Origin: Methanomicrobia archaeon | GTDB taxonomy: Archaea > Halobacteriota > Syntropharchaeia > Alkanophagales > Methanospirareceae | Assembly (NCBI GenBank): GCA_016930255.1 | Contig: JAFGHB010000074.1 | Span: 1 to 59,969 of the forward strand | Length of the DNA stretch: 59,969 bases | Direction of reading: 5' to 3' | In this document: one piece after another, positions 1 through 7,818 of the stretch | Numbering within the stretch: the stretch's first letter is position 1 | How the letters are laid out: each line of letters starts with the position of its first letter | The notes under the pieces: generated by a model | Databases searched by the model: none | What the model saw: the letters and a program-made list of their open reading frames with translations, nothing else | What the model was told of the DNA's origin: nothing | Made by a program: the position numbers and the translations under genes

Positions 1-1259
1 ACTTCGTACTCTAATGATTTAAATGCTAAATCTCTAATTTTGTCATAGTAGCTAGGAGTGAATATGAGTTCTAGACTTTTTCCAGTTGTGATCATAAATT
101 TTTTAAATAGAATAGTGCTTAGCTCGTTATAACTTGTGGAGGATAATATCCTTTTGCTCAAGAACTCCCCCTTAAATGTAGTCTCTGGCTCCCAACCAAT
201 AAGAGCCACATTAGCATAGTTTTTAACACTTTCGAGCAAGCTAATTTCATGGAAATGAACGAGAGATAACATGCCATCGGTAAGATAAACCGCACTCTCT
301 GCGTAGTCAACGAGAAAATCTTGGGTTATTTCGAACTGCTGGTGTGCTGTTCCCTTTTTTTTTGACACTTGTTGAGCAATTGTTGGAGTCTCATCTATAC
401 CCGGGAATATAAAGGTAAAAGTACTAATAGGGTCATGCTTTTTGTCGATAGCTGCAACCACGGCTCGGGAATCCAGACCACCGCTTAAAGATACAGCTAT
501 TTTATGGCTCCCTCTCATCCTTCGCTCAACTGCTTGCTTAAATAGTTTAACTAATTCCTCTGCATAGTATTCTTCTGGATGATTTTGATCTGTTTCCTCG
601 TAGTTAAATTCCCAATACTGCTCTAATGATGTTCTTCCTCTTTGCCAAGTTAAGATGGAAGCTGGAGGTAGCAGATTAATTCCCTTAAAGAACGTTTTGT
701 CCCCTAACAAATGACTAAAAGCAAAGAACTCAGCCAATGCTTCGTCATTTATTTCTTTCTTAAACGTTTTATCCTGTAGAATTGCTTTTACCTCAGACGC
801 AAAGAGCAGTCTTCCGTTATCCTCCGTATAATATAAAGGTCGTAATCCGTATCGGTCATTTACAATTAATAACTTCTGATTTTCCATATCTAATAATGCA
901 ATAACAAAAGAGCCGTTTAATTTTTCAACGAATGTATCACCATATTCCCCATAAAGATGTAAACAAAATTCTGGATCGTTATTAAAATAAAATTTATGCC
1001 CTTTTTGTTTTAACTCTTCCTTCTCTTTTTCATAATCGAAGATTTCACCGTCCATAAAAATGCATAAATTTTCATCTTCGTTGTAAATTGGCTGGGGTTC
1101 AGGATTTAAAATCCCCAAATGCACTCGGGCAAGTGCAAAATTGTCTTTGATGAAATTATCTATCTTATACCATGATTCGTGTTTTATCACACTAATCATG
1201 CTACTTAAAATGTTCTCATTTGTGTTCCACTCATCGGCGATACCGACTATTCCTGGCAT
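1..1259 (-). CDS. Asparagine-synthase-like protein, 3' end cut by window edge
   Basis: Read directly from the minus strand, this frame stays open from an ATG at 1259 to the left edge, so only the C-terminus is missing. The N-terminal half looks like a class II glutamine amidotransferase fold (ARVHLGILNP, then MDGEIFDYE, equivalent to the NGEIYN segment). The second half has the ATP-pyrophosphatase loop SGGLDSR, encoded near 464-485, typical of AsnB synthetase domains. The start reads MPGIVGI: the Cys-2 nucleophile that releases ammonia from glutamine in AsnB is replaced by Pro. The protein may therefore use free ammonia or amidate/cyclise a glycan or peptide substrate. Such paralogs are common in surface-polysaccharide clusters, which matches the neighbours. 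The DNA is AT-rich compared with genes after 3.5 kb. The family is certain; the substrate is not. Confidence 0.8.
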   Translation of the reverse strand, partial: MPGIVGIADEWNTNENILSSMISVIKHESWYKIDNFIKDNFALARVHLGILNPEPQPIYNEDENLCIFMDGEIFDYEKEKEELKQKGHKFYFNNDPEFCLHLYGEYGDTFVEKLNGSFVIALLDMENQKLLIVNDRYGLRPLYYTEDNGRLLFASEVKAILQDKTFKKEINDEALAEFFAFSHLLGDKTFFKGINLLPPASILTWQRGRTSLEQYWEFNYEETDQNHPEEYYAEELVKLFKQAVERRMRGSHKIAVSLSGGLDSRAVVAAIDKKHDPISTFTFIFPGIDETPTIAQQVSKKKGTAHQQFEITQDFLVDYAESAVYLTDGMLSLVHFHEISLLESVKNYANVALIGWEPETTFKGEFLSKRILSSTSYNELSTILFKKFMITTGKSLELIFTPSYYDKIRDLAFKSLEYE

Positions 1260-1323
1260 TCTAAAAACCTCCAATTTCTGATGGTTTTCTGTGCACTACT
1301 CCCCCCTCTGATAACAAGTGACT

Positions 1324-2874
1324 TCATTTCTCCATCAAGCCCCTCCTTAGAAGTTCCTCATAATTGAGTTTATACACGGATAAATGCTGCTCAAAGTATT
1401 CACTCTCGCTTTTTTCTCCGGTGTAAATCTCAAAAGGCGCACTTGGAAGCTTCGTCCAATAATAGGAAGAATAAACACGCTCGTATCCCCCATCTTCTAA
1501 CCGCTCCTCAAGTCCCCCTCGCCCATCTATAATTAGGAATACTTTTGATGCCTCTGTACTACTCGATAAATCCCTTAAATCTGCTAGGGACACCAGAGAA
1601 AGATCATTAGGGAGCTCACCTACTTCTGCTTTCAATCCGTTCAATTCCGAATACCACCGAAGCTGAGGATCGTACCTGTCTGGCGTCAGAATCAGGATTT
1701 CATCTCCATGGTCAGTGCCAGCTAAATAATCTACAACATCTTTCGTACATGTGTAACCAAGGTCTCCGTGGTAGGATAAGAACACAAAAGAGACGGGCAT
1801 CGTAGAGAATATTACCACTATTGCGACTATAGTTCCTATCTTTTTTCGAGACTTCTGCTCCAATGCAAACGCATCTTTAAAACTAAAAACGCCTTTAGAT
1901 GCTAAGATCGCAAAGGGCACCGCCAACGGAAGTATGTAATATTCATGGCTAGGTGGCGTTCTTGCAAGTACAAACGCTCCGTACGCTACTAGCCAAATTA
2001 CTAATATAGTCCTCAAATCCCTCGATTTATACAGCTCGTACAACGTAAATAGCAAAACCAACGGGGATATCCCAACGAGTAATCCTCCTAAAGTATTGTT
2101 CCAGTTGGAAAACAACGATGTCCTGTGCAAGGCTACCCCGTAAACAAGCTGCGCAATACCTGAAGTGCCACCGTTGACTATGTGATATATCAAATAAACC
2201 AATATCGGAATAAATCCTATCAAAACGGGAATAACTGATCTCTTCAAAACTTCTAATCGCACATCTTTAACAAAAATTACCCAAACCCCTACAATTGCCA
2301 GTATCAAAATCGAAGGCTGCTTTGTAAACAAAGCCAATCCGAAGAATATTCCAAACGGTATAAAGCTCTTTTTGTGGTTATAAGCATAAACAAAACATGC
2401 GATCGAAGCCGTCATGAACGCAGTCATTACCATGTCGGTCTGAGCCTTTCCAGAAAGACGCACCACCCATGGAATGACTAAAAAAAATAACGAAGAGAGT
2501 ATCGCAACATTTGGGTCAAAAAGCTCTTTTGCCAATAGATAAACGAAAAAAACCGCGAATATCGCCGCGAAAATGGAGGTCAGCCTCGCATTTATATCAG
2601 AAATGCCAAATAGCTTGAAAAAAGCAAACACAATCCATGAGTAAAAAGGCGGAACCGCCCAGTTTATGCTCCCTCCTCGCTCTTGAATCAAAAGTGAATG
2701 GTCGAAATAGCCTTTTGCTATGAGCGAGTAGTGCCCCTCATTCCAGCCATGGATAGGGTAAGAGGATAATGTAGCAAGGTAAAACCTTACTATAAGATAT
2801 GAAATGCAAGCTGTGATTAGTATCAGTTCACTTTGGCATTCTCTTAGCATCTTTTTATTTCGCATCAGTCTCAT
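1324..2874 (-). CDS. GT39/ArnT-like membrane glycosyltransferase
   Basis: About 516 residues with roughly ten to twelve hydrophobic segments in the first 370 residues and a soluble C-terminal domain. The first extracytoplasmic loop has an acidic GWNEGHY motif followed by a conserved aromatic and glycine-rich stretch, as in the PMT_2/ArnT group of polyprenyl-phosphate-sugar-dependent glycosyltransferases (GT-C fold). It probably moves a sugar from a lipid carrier to a glycan or protein on the outer face of the membrane. The longest frame starts at 2916, but that start lies deep in the preceding methyltransferase. I prefer the ATG at 2874, which follows a GGGTG/GGGAG purine run and leaves a 20-nt overlap. 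The ATG at 2865 is also possible. Same strand and likely operon as 2855-6323. Acceptor unknown. Confidence 0.75.
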   Translation of the reverse strand: MRLMRNKKMLRECQSELILITACISYLIVRFYLATLSSYPIHGWNEGHYSLIAKGYFDHSLLIQERGGSINWAVPPFYSWIVFAFFKLFGISDINARLTSIFAAIFAVFFVYLLAKELFDPNVAILSSLFFLVIPWVVRLSGKAQTDMVMTAFMTASIACFVYAYNHKKSFIPFGIFFGLALFTKQPSILILAIVGVWVIFVKDVRLEVLKRSVIPVLIGFIPILVYLIYHIVNGGTSGIAQLVYGVALHRTSLFSNWNNTLGGLLVGISPLVLLFTLYELYKSRDLRTILVIWLVAYGAFVLARTPPSHEYYILPLAVPFAILASKGVFSFKDAFALEQKSRKKIGTIVAIVVIFSTMPVSFVFLSYHGDLGYTCTKDVVDYLAGTDHGDEILILTPDRYDPQLRWYSELNGLKAEVGELPNDLSLVSLADLRDLSSSTEASKVFLIIDGRGGLEERLEDGGYERVYSSYYWTKLPSAPFEIYTGEKSESEYFEQHLSVYKLNYEELLRRGLMEK

Positions 2875-3538
2875 ACTCCCACACCCTTTTAGCGTAAATG
2901 AATGCTTGCTTGCCAAATATTTTATGGCAAAGTGGAAACTTAAGATATAATTTCAGAAGGAAGACTGATTTTGGAAGTTTATTTTTCGTAGTATAAGGCA
3001 AAAATTTTGGTCTACACTCTACAACTTTGAACCCGTTAATTTCTAAGATTTCAGACAAGCTTCTATCATCTAAAGGGGTTATATGATCAAAAAACATCCA
3101 GTAATCTTTGAAGCAAAATCTGATATTAGGCTGTAAAATCAAGAATTTTCCTCCCCCTTTTAGAACTCTGTAAACTTCTCTGATTGTTTTTATAATGTCT
3201 TCCTTGCTCAAGTGCTCAAGAAAATTATTGGCAAACACTAAACCGATACTTTTGGTTTTGATTTGTTTCATATCGGTAGAGCTAGCCATAACTATCTCAA
3301 CATCATTCCCAGCAAATTTTTTAACGTCAGGATTTAAATCAAGAGCAATTTTTCTCTTTGCTTCGATATTATTTATGAATTCACAGTATCCAGCACCAAT
3401 TTCAAGGATGGTCACATCTTCTGGGATGTATTTCTGAAAAAATTCTGAACAAAGCACCTGATACATTTCCTGTCGGAATTCAACATCTTCGCCAAATCTT
3501 CTGCGATACATTTCTTGATACGTGTCACTTGTTCCCAT
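2855..3538 (-). CDS. SAM-dependent methyltransferase (Methyltransf_11 type)
   Basis: A 227-residue class I methyltransferase. Motif I is visible as ILEIGAGYCEF near residue 45, followed by the acidic residue ending the second strand (ALDLNPD). VFANNFLEHL gives the post-motif region and EVYRVLKGGGKFLIL the motif typical of Methyltransf_11/ubiE-like proteins. Its place between two membrane glycosyltransferase genes suggests methylation of a surface-glycan sugar, but the substrate cannot be read from sequence. It overlaps the upstream GT2 fusion gene by 14 nt and the downstream GT39 gene by about 20 nt, so translational coupling is likely. AT-rich like the preceding two genes. Confidence 0.8.
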   Translation of the reverse strand: MGTSDTYQEMYRRRFGEDVEFRQEMYQVLCSEFFQKYIPEDVTILEIGAGYCEFINNIEAKRKIALDLNPDVKKFAGNDVEIVMASSTDMKQIKTKSIGLVFANNFLEHLSKEDIIKTIREVYRVLKGGGKFLILQPNIRFCFKDYWMFFDHITPLDDRSLSEILEINGFKVVECRPKFLPYTTKNKLPKSVFLLKLYLKFPLCHKIFGKQAFIYAKRVWEYETDAK

Positions 3539-5255
3539 CTTTATTCACCCCAGCCCTTACCTTAAAATACCCCCTCGACGCAAACCCTATATGAACTGCA
3601 GAAATCGCCCCGAAAATATAAATTATTACGCCCCTTGCAATATGATCGACCAATGCTATTGATGTCCCGACACTGGTAGACACACCGAACAATGCAAGGA
3701 CACCCGTAATTGATGCTTCATGTATCCCGATACCCGCGGGCGTCACCGGAAGCGCCTGCGCTATGAACGCTGCGATGCCCGAAACGGTCGCAAACAAAAA
3801 GGGAAGATCAATATTGATTGCTCTTGCAGCGAAAAAGATACTGAAAATCTCAAAGAACCAGATCGGTAACGAGAGCACGAAGCAGAGTAATAGTGCTGCT
3901 GCATTCCCACGTATTTCATCTAACCCGGCCTTTAAGAGCGCAACAGACTCGCCTATACTCGGGAATCTCCTTCCCAGCAACTTTACGAAAGATTTCTCGA
4001 ATTTGTAGACCATTAAGAGCGCTATAAGCAATGCGACGGCAATTCCAAGCGATAGGGCGATCAGCCAGAGGAATTGTGGTCGATAGAACAGAGTCGCGGG
4101 CAACGCCAATAAAAAAGCAAGTGCTATCAGATCGAATATCCGTTCTACCACGATTGTCGAGAGGCTCATGCCAAGCGGCTTCCCTTCAGTTGTCTTTAAC
4201 GCCACACCTCGTGCGATATCACCTACTCTGGCAGGCAATAAATAGTTCAAAAACCAGCTGAACATGATGCATTTGAAGAGTATCCCGCGTGACGCCACGT
4301 ATCCAGCGCTTCTCAACAGAACGCTCCACCGCCACGTTCGCAGCACAAAGGTCAAGAGAATTGCCCCACAACAGAACGCCACCCAGGAGAGCGAAACCGT
4401 CCGTAAAAGGCCAAAAACCTCCGAGAAACCGGATAAGGTGAAAATACCAGCTAAAATAAGTACGCCAAGGAGCAGTGCTAGAAGAACACCGAGCCACGAA
4501 CCGCACACGACCGCGCGGAATAAATCAGCCAGAGCGATGAGATTGCCCCAGACGAAGAGCTTGAGCAATCGCTTACCATACACGAGCCCGTTCTCCGATA
4601 ATTTTAACTTCGCCTCGCCTCGCTCTCGGCCATGCCAGGTGACTGGCACCTCTGCGCTCTTAAAGCCCAGAATATGTGCTTTCAACGGCAACTCCACAGT
4701 AAGGTCAAATCCTTCTGCCTCCAAGTGCTCAATACCGATCGAATCCACTACCTCCTTCCTGTATGCTTTAAAGGCGTTGGTTACATCCTTATGTGGTATT
4801 CCGAAGAGAAAGCGGACGGTGTTGTTAAAAATTCGATTTGCAAAGAGCTTCGCTGCTGGATAATCCTCTGCAGAACCGCCTTTTATAAAACGCGAGCCAT
4901 AAGCAACATCATACCCCGCCTCTAGCTTCTCCACCAGTTTTGGAATGTCATGAGGAGTGTCAGACAAATCTCCCATGATCGGAATGATGACATCGCCTTC
5001 AACGTGCTTGAAACCCTCCTTTAGTGCATTTCCAAATCCAGGTACGCTTGATCGGTGTACCGGTTTAATATGCGGATTCTTACGTGCTAGCGCATCAATA
5101 ATAAACGGTGTGTTATCCGTGCTGTTATCATCTACCAAAACGAGTTCATGGTCCTCTGTCACAGCATGATTTTCTAAAGTCGGTACTAACCGCTCTATTA
5201 ACCGCTCAATATTCCCTTCTTCGTTATGCGCAGGCACTACGCACGAAATCTTCAT
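3525..5255 (-). CDS. GT2 glycosyltransferase fused to LPG-synthase-TM/flippase-like domain (AglD-like)
   Basis: 576 residues in two parts. Residues 1-225 are a GT2 dolichyl-phosphate sugar transferase domain: VVPAHNEEGN at the start, the nucleotide-binding DDN at 42-44, and GDLSD (D96, D99) as metal-binding motif. Residues about 235-560 hold eight or so membrane helices of the lysylphosphatidylglycerol-synthetase TM family (UPF0104), with the RVGDIARGVAL and PAGIGIHE motifs typical of that family. The same architecture is known in Haloferax AglD, which charges dolichol phosphate with the final N-glycan mannose. The likely role is to make, and perhaps help translocate, a polyprenyl-phosphate-linked hexose for the AglB pathway. 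The gene starts 28 nt after the epimerase stop at 5283. Donor sugar unknown. Confidence 0.85.
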   Translation of the reverse strand: MKISCVVPAHNEEGNIERLIERLVPTLENHAVTEDHELVLVDDNSTDNTPFIIDALARKNPHIKPVHRSSVPGFGNALKEGFKHVEGDVIIPIMGDLSDTPHDIPKLVEKLEAGYDVAYGSRFIKGGSAEDYPAAKLFANRIFNNTVRFLFGIPHKDVTNAFKAYRKEVVDSIGIEHLEAEGFDLTVELPLKAHILGFKSAEVPVTWHGRERGEAKLKLSENGLVYGKRLLKLFVWGNLIALADLFRAVVCGSWLGVLLALLLGVLILAGIFTLSGFSEVFGLLRTVSLSWVAFCCGAILLTFVLRTWRWSVLLRSAGYVASRGILFKCIMFSWFLNYLLPARVGDIARGVALKTTEGKPLGMSLSTIVVERIFDLIALAFLLALPATLFYRPQFLWLIALSLGIAVALLIALLMVYKFEKSFVKLLGRRFPSIGESVALLKAGLDEIRGNAAALLLCFVLSLPIWFFEIFSIFFAARAINIDLPFLFATVSGIAAFIAQALPVTPAGIGIHEASITGVLALFGVSTSVGTSIALVDHIARGVIIYIFGAISAVHIGFASRGYFKVRAGVNKDGNK

Positions 5256-5282
5256 CTTGTCTTCACAATTTCAATATAAAAA

Positions 5283-6323
5283 TCAAAAAAGGGCCTTATT
5301 CGCCCTCACCCACTCCACTAACTTCTCAACACCTTCTCTCGGATTGACTTCTGGTCTCCATCCCAGCTCTTCCTTCGCTTTTGATATATCTGAGATATAT
5401 ACCTTCTGGTCGGAGGGTCGCCAGTTAGAATAACCCACTTTTGTCCGTTTGCTCGTTATCTCTTCTACGGAATCCAAAAGCTCCAGAAGGGATAAAGTGT
5501 TTTCATACCCGCCGCCGATATTGAACACTTCCTGCTTTGAATTACTAGTGATAAACAAATCGTAAACTTTAACTAAATCATTAATATACAAAACATCTCT
5601 AACCTGTTTTCCATCGCCATAAATCGTGATCGGCTTACCTAACAATGTCGCAATCGTGAACCACGCAACCCACCCTTGGTCTTCAACACCAAATTGCCTT
5701 GTTCCGTAGATGCAACTCATCCTGAAGACTCCGGTTTTCAAGCCATAAACACGTGCGTAATCCTGCACGTAGATATCACCCGTAAATTTTGAGGCCCCGT
5801 AGGGCGTATGTTCGCACAAATCGGTCGGAAAATCCTCTGGTATCCCTTCCCGATAGATATCATCAGCAAATTCATATCTCTTCGAGGATTCAAGAACCGC
5901 TATTTTGTTAACGTTATCGCCGTAAACTTTGTTCGTCGAGCAGTAAATCAGACAGGGATTGACTTCACTTAATCGTGCTGCTTCTAACACATTAAAGGTT
6001 CCAAGTGCATTAATCTCAAAGTCGGTTTTTGGATTCTCTAGGGATGTGGTCACCGCCGTCTGCGCCGCTGTATGAATAAGTACATCCACATCCTTCGCTA
6101 ATTCTGTTAGTTTATCCGCATCTCGAATATCACCCTTGATTAACTCGATCATTTCGTACTGCTTGAGATAATTCCAGTTATACAGCACATCTACTGCTTC
6201 ATAGCCCAAAAGCTCCGAACGAGAGAGATTATCAAATACCACAACATCGTCGCCCTGTTTTGCATAATATTCCGCAACATGGCTTCCCACAAAGCCCGCG
6301 CCGCCCGTTACTAATATTCTCAT
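5283..6323 (-). CDS. NAD-dependent epimerase, CDP-paratose 2-epimerase (RfbE)-like
   Basis: A 346-residue extended short-chain dehydrogenase. The Rossmann motif GGAGFVGS is at residues 7-14, the catalytic Ser/Thr region CSTNKVYGD near 128-136, and YGASK at 175-179. The strings AAQTAVTTSLENP, DFEINALGTFNVLEA and FRMSCIYGTRQFG are hallmarks of the CDP-paratose/CDP-tyvelose 2-epimerase branch, more so than of UDP-glucose 4-epimerases. It probably forms a deoxyhexose-type nucleotide sugar for surface glycans. No CDP-glucose pathway partner (RfbF, RfbG, RfbH) is in the window, so substrate specificity is uncertain. Its ATG overlaps the TGA of the upstream epimerase (ATGA, 6320-6323), showing coupled translation. 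Confidence 0.75.
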   Translation of the reverse strand: MRILVTGGAGFVGSHVAEYYAKQGDDVVVFDNLSRSELLGYEAVDVLYNWNYLKQYEMIELIKGDIRDADKLTELAKDVDVLIHTAAQTAVTTSLENPKTDFEINALGTFNVLEAARLSEVNPCLIYCSTNKVYGDNVNKIAVLESSKRYEFADDIYREGIPEDFPTDLCEHTPYGASKFTGDIYVQDYARVYGLKTGVFRMSCIYGTRQFGVEDQGWVAWFTIATLLGKPITIYGDGKQVRDVLYINDLVKVYDLFITSNSKQEVFNIGGGYENTLSLLELLDSVEEITSKRTKVGYSNWRPSDQKVYISDISKAKEELGWRPEVNPREGVEKLVEWVRANKALF

Positions 6324-7441
6324 CTTTCCACCAACCCCCTTTTCAAGAGTTCCTTATGCGCCACCTTGAACTTATCCTCTGCTTCTTCTCGCTCGCCCCA
6401 TTTCACAAATTCTTGCATTCCCGTTTCAAAATCGACCGTTGGCTTGTAGCCCAGCTTTTTCGTGAGCTTCGTAATGTCCGCAAAACAATGTCGTATATCA
6501 CCCGCTCGGTATTTTTGTGTTATTTCTGGTTCCAGCACTTTATCCTTGTTATACAAACCTAAAAGTACTTGCGCAATATCTAAAATATTCGTTGGGTTCC
6601 CCGTTCCCACATTGAATGCTTCATAATTTGCAGTTGCGTTTTCCATTGCTAATAGGTTTGCCTCCACGATGTCGTGAACAGAAACGAGATCGCGCGATTG
6701 CAAGCCTTCTTCAAAAATCAACGGAGGATTGTCATTCTTTATTCTAGAGGAAAAAATCGCGCAGACGCCCGTATAGGGATTGTTAAGTGATTGTCGTGGT
6801 CCATAGACATTAAAATAGCGAAGTGCAACAGTAGGAATGCCGTATGCCCTACCAACGGTTAAACACATCTCTTCCTGGTCCCGTTTCGTGATAGCATAAA
6901 TCGACGTCGGTTGTAATGGCTTATCTTCGCTCGTAGCGATTGGGTGTACGATTTTACCGCAATTTGGACATCGCATTTCCCATTCTCTTCTCTTTAACTG
7001 CTCCTCTGTTCTCAGCTTCGGATGTACGATACCGCAATCTTCGCATTCATATGCGCCTTCGCCGTAAATGCTCATCGAAGAGGCAACAATCACTTTTTTC
7101 ACTGAATGCTCTTCGTTCACTAACACATCCAGCAGCTTTGCCGTCGCCATCGTGTTCACGTCCACGTATTTCTCGACCTGATACATGCTCTGACCAACGC
7201 CTACCGCAGCAGCTTGATGAAACACTACCTCAGTATCTTCGACCGCCTTAGCTAGAACCCGTTCATCTCGGATATCTTCAAAACGATAGGTTGCCTTTTT
7301 GTTAAGATAATCTGGCTTTCCTTTTGTATGGACCTGCGGCTCCAGGTTATCGAGCACCAATACTTCGCTGCCCTTCTCCACGAGCTTATCCACCAGATGG
7401 CTTCCAATGAACCCTGCGCCGCCCGTTACTAAAATTTTCAT
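6320..7441 (-). CDS. NAD-dependent epimerase with zinc-ribbon insert, dTDP-L-rhamnose 4-epimerase-like
   Basis: 373 residues. It has the Rossmann motif GGAGFIGS at 7-14, SSMSIYGEG near 121-129 and the YAITK catalytic pair (Y182, K186). Between them sits an insertion with two CxxC pairs (C133/C136 and C158/C161) that should bind zinc. This insert and the context QLKRREWEMRCPNCGK characterise the dTDP-L-rhamnose 4-epimerase group, which makes dTDP-6-deoxy-L-talose; that substrate is a family-based inference. It is the first gene of the leftward glycan operon and is divergent from aglB across a 377-bp gap. No rmlABCD genes are present in the window to supply dTDP-rhamnose. Confidence 0.75.
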   Translation of the reverse strand: MKILVTGGAGFIGSHLVDKLVEKGSEVLVLDNLEPQVHTKGKPDYLNKKATYRFEDIRDERVLAKAVEDTEVVFHQAAAVGVGQSMYQVEKYVDVNTMATAKLLDVLVNEEHSVKKVIVASSMSIYGEGAYECEDCGIVHPKLRTEEQLKRREWEMRCPNCGKIVHPIATSEDKPLQPTSIYAITKRDQEEMCLTVGRAYGIPTVALRYFNVYGPRQSLNNPYTGVCAIFSSRIKNDNPPLIFEEGLQSRDLVSVHDIVEANLLAMENATANYEAFNVGTGNPTNILDIAQVLLGLYNKDKVLEPEITQKYRAGDIRHCFADITKLTKKLGYKPTVDFETGMQEFVKWGEREEAEDKFKVAHKELLKRGLVER

Positions 7442-7818
7442 GATCGATCGCTCCCTCCTATTCTATTAACCCGTTAGAAATGGTTTGCATTTATAGCTTT
7501 CTGCTTGAGCGAAAAATAATTCGAACTCTCAATTACCAATAGCTACCGCTGTTTGGCGGTTAGGAGTGGAATAACGCAGTTGAGCGGCCGTATAATTCTG
7601 CCAACTCAATCATGCTCCCTTCCGCTTTTTCCGTCGTCTTGACTTGACCTACAACGCCTTGATCTGACAAAGTTGTTTAGTATATTGCAACGATGCCTTC
7701 GTAAATATCCTTGTGCGATGTTTTTTCCGAGATCCTGCAGTAGTGCCAGTTATTATATCTTATTCTGGGGGGCTCAGTCAGAAAACCAAAAGCACTTTTA
7801 TATCAAGGAGGATACTTA
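7442..7818. other. Divergent intergenic region between glycan operon and aglB
   Basis: A 377-bp gap with no plausible coding frame. It should hold the leftward promoter of the epimerase operon and the rightward promoter of aglB. Visible items are a short inverted repeat (ACCGC/GCGGT, about 7543-7558), a CTTGACTTGACC stretch near 7634-7645 related to the pentamer repeats seen elsewhere in the window, and the TATA-like sequence listed separately at 7751. Nothing else stands out. Confidence 0.6.
7751..7759 (+). promoter_or_regulatory. Candidate TATA box for aglB
   Basis: TATTATATC lies 60 nt before the GTG start of aglB. Archaeal transcription would begin about 25-28 nt downstream, giving a leader of about 35 nt that contains a strong AAGGAGG ribosome binding site at 7805-7811. 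A second AT-rich block (TTTTATAT, about 7796-7803) is too close to the start to serve a leadered transcript. Pattern-based only. Confidence 0.35.

Noticed and set aside
4264-4863. Long open frame on the plus strand within the GT2-flippase gene
   Set aside because: It is antisense to a well-supported coding gene with clear domains, and its translation has no recognisable family and unusual Arg/Ser-rich composition.
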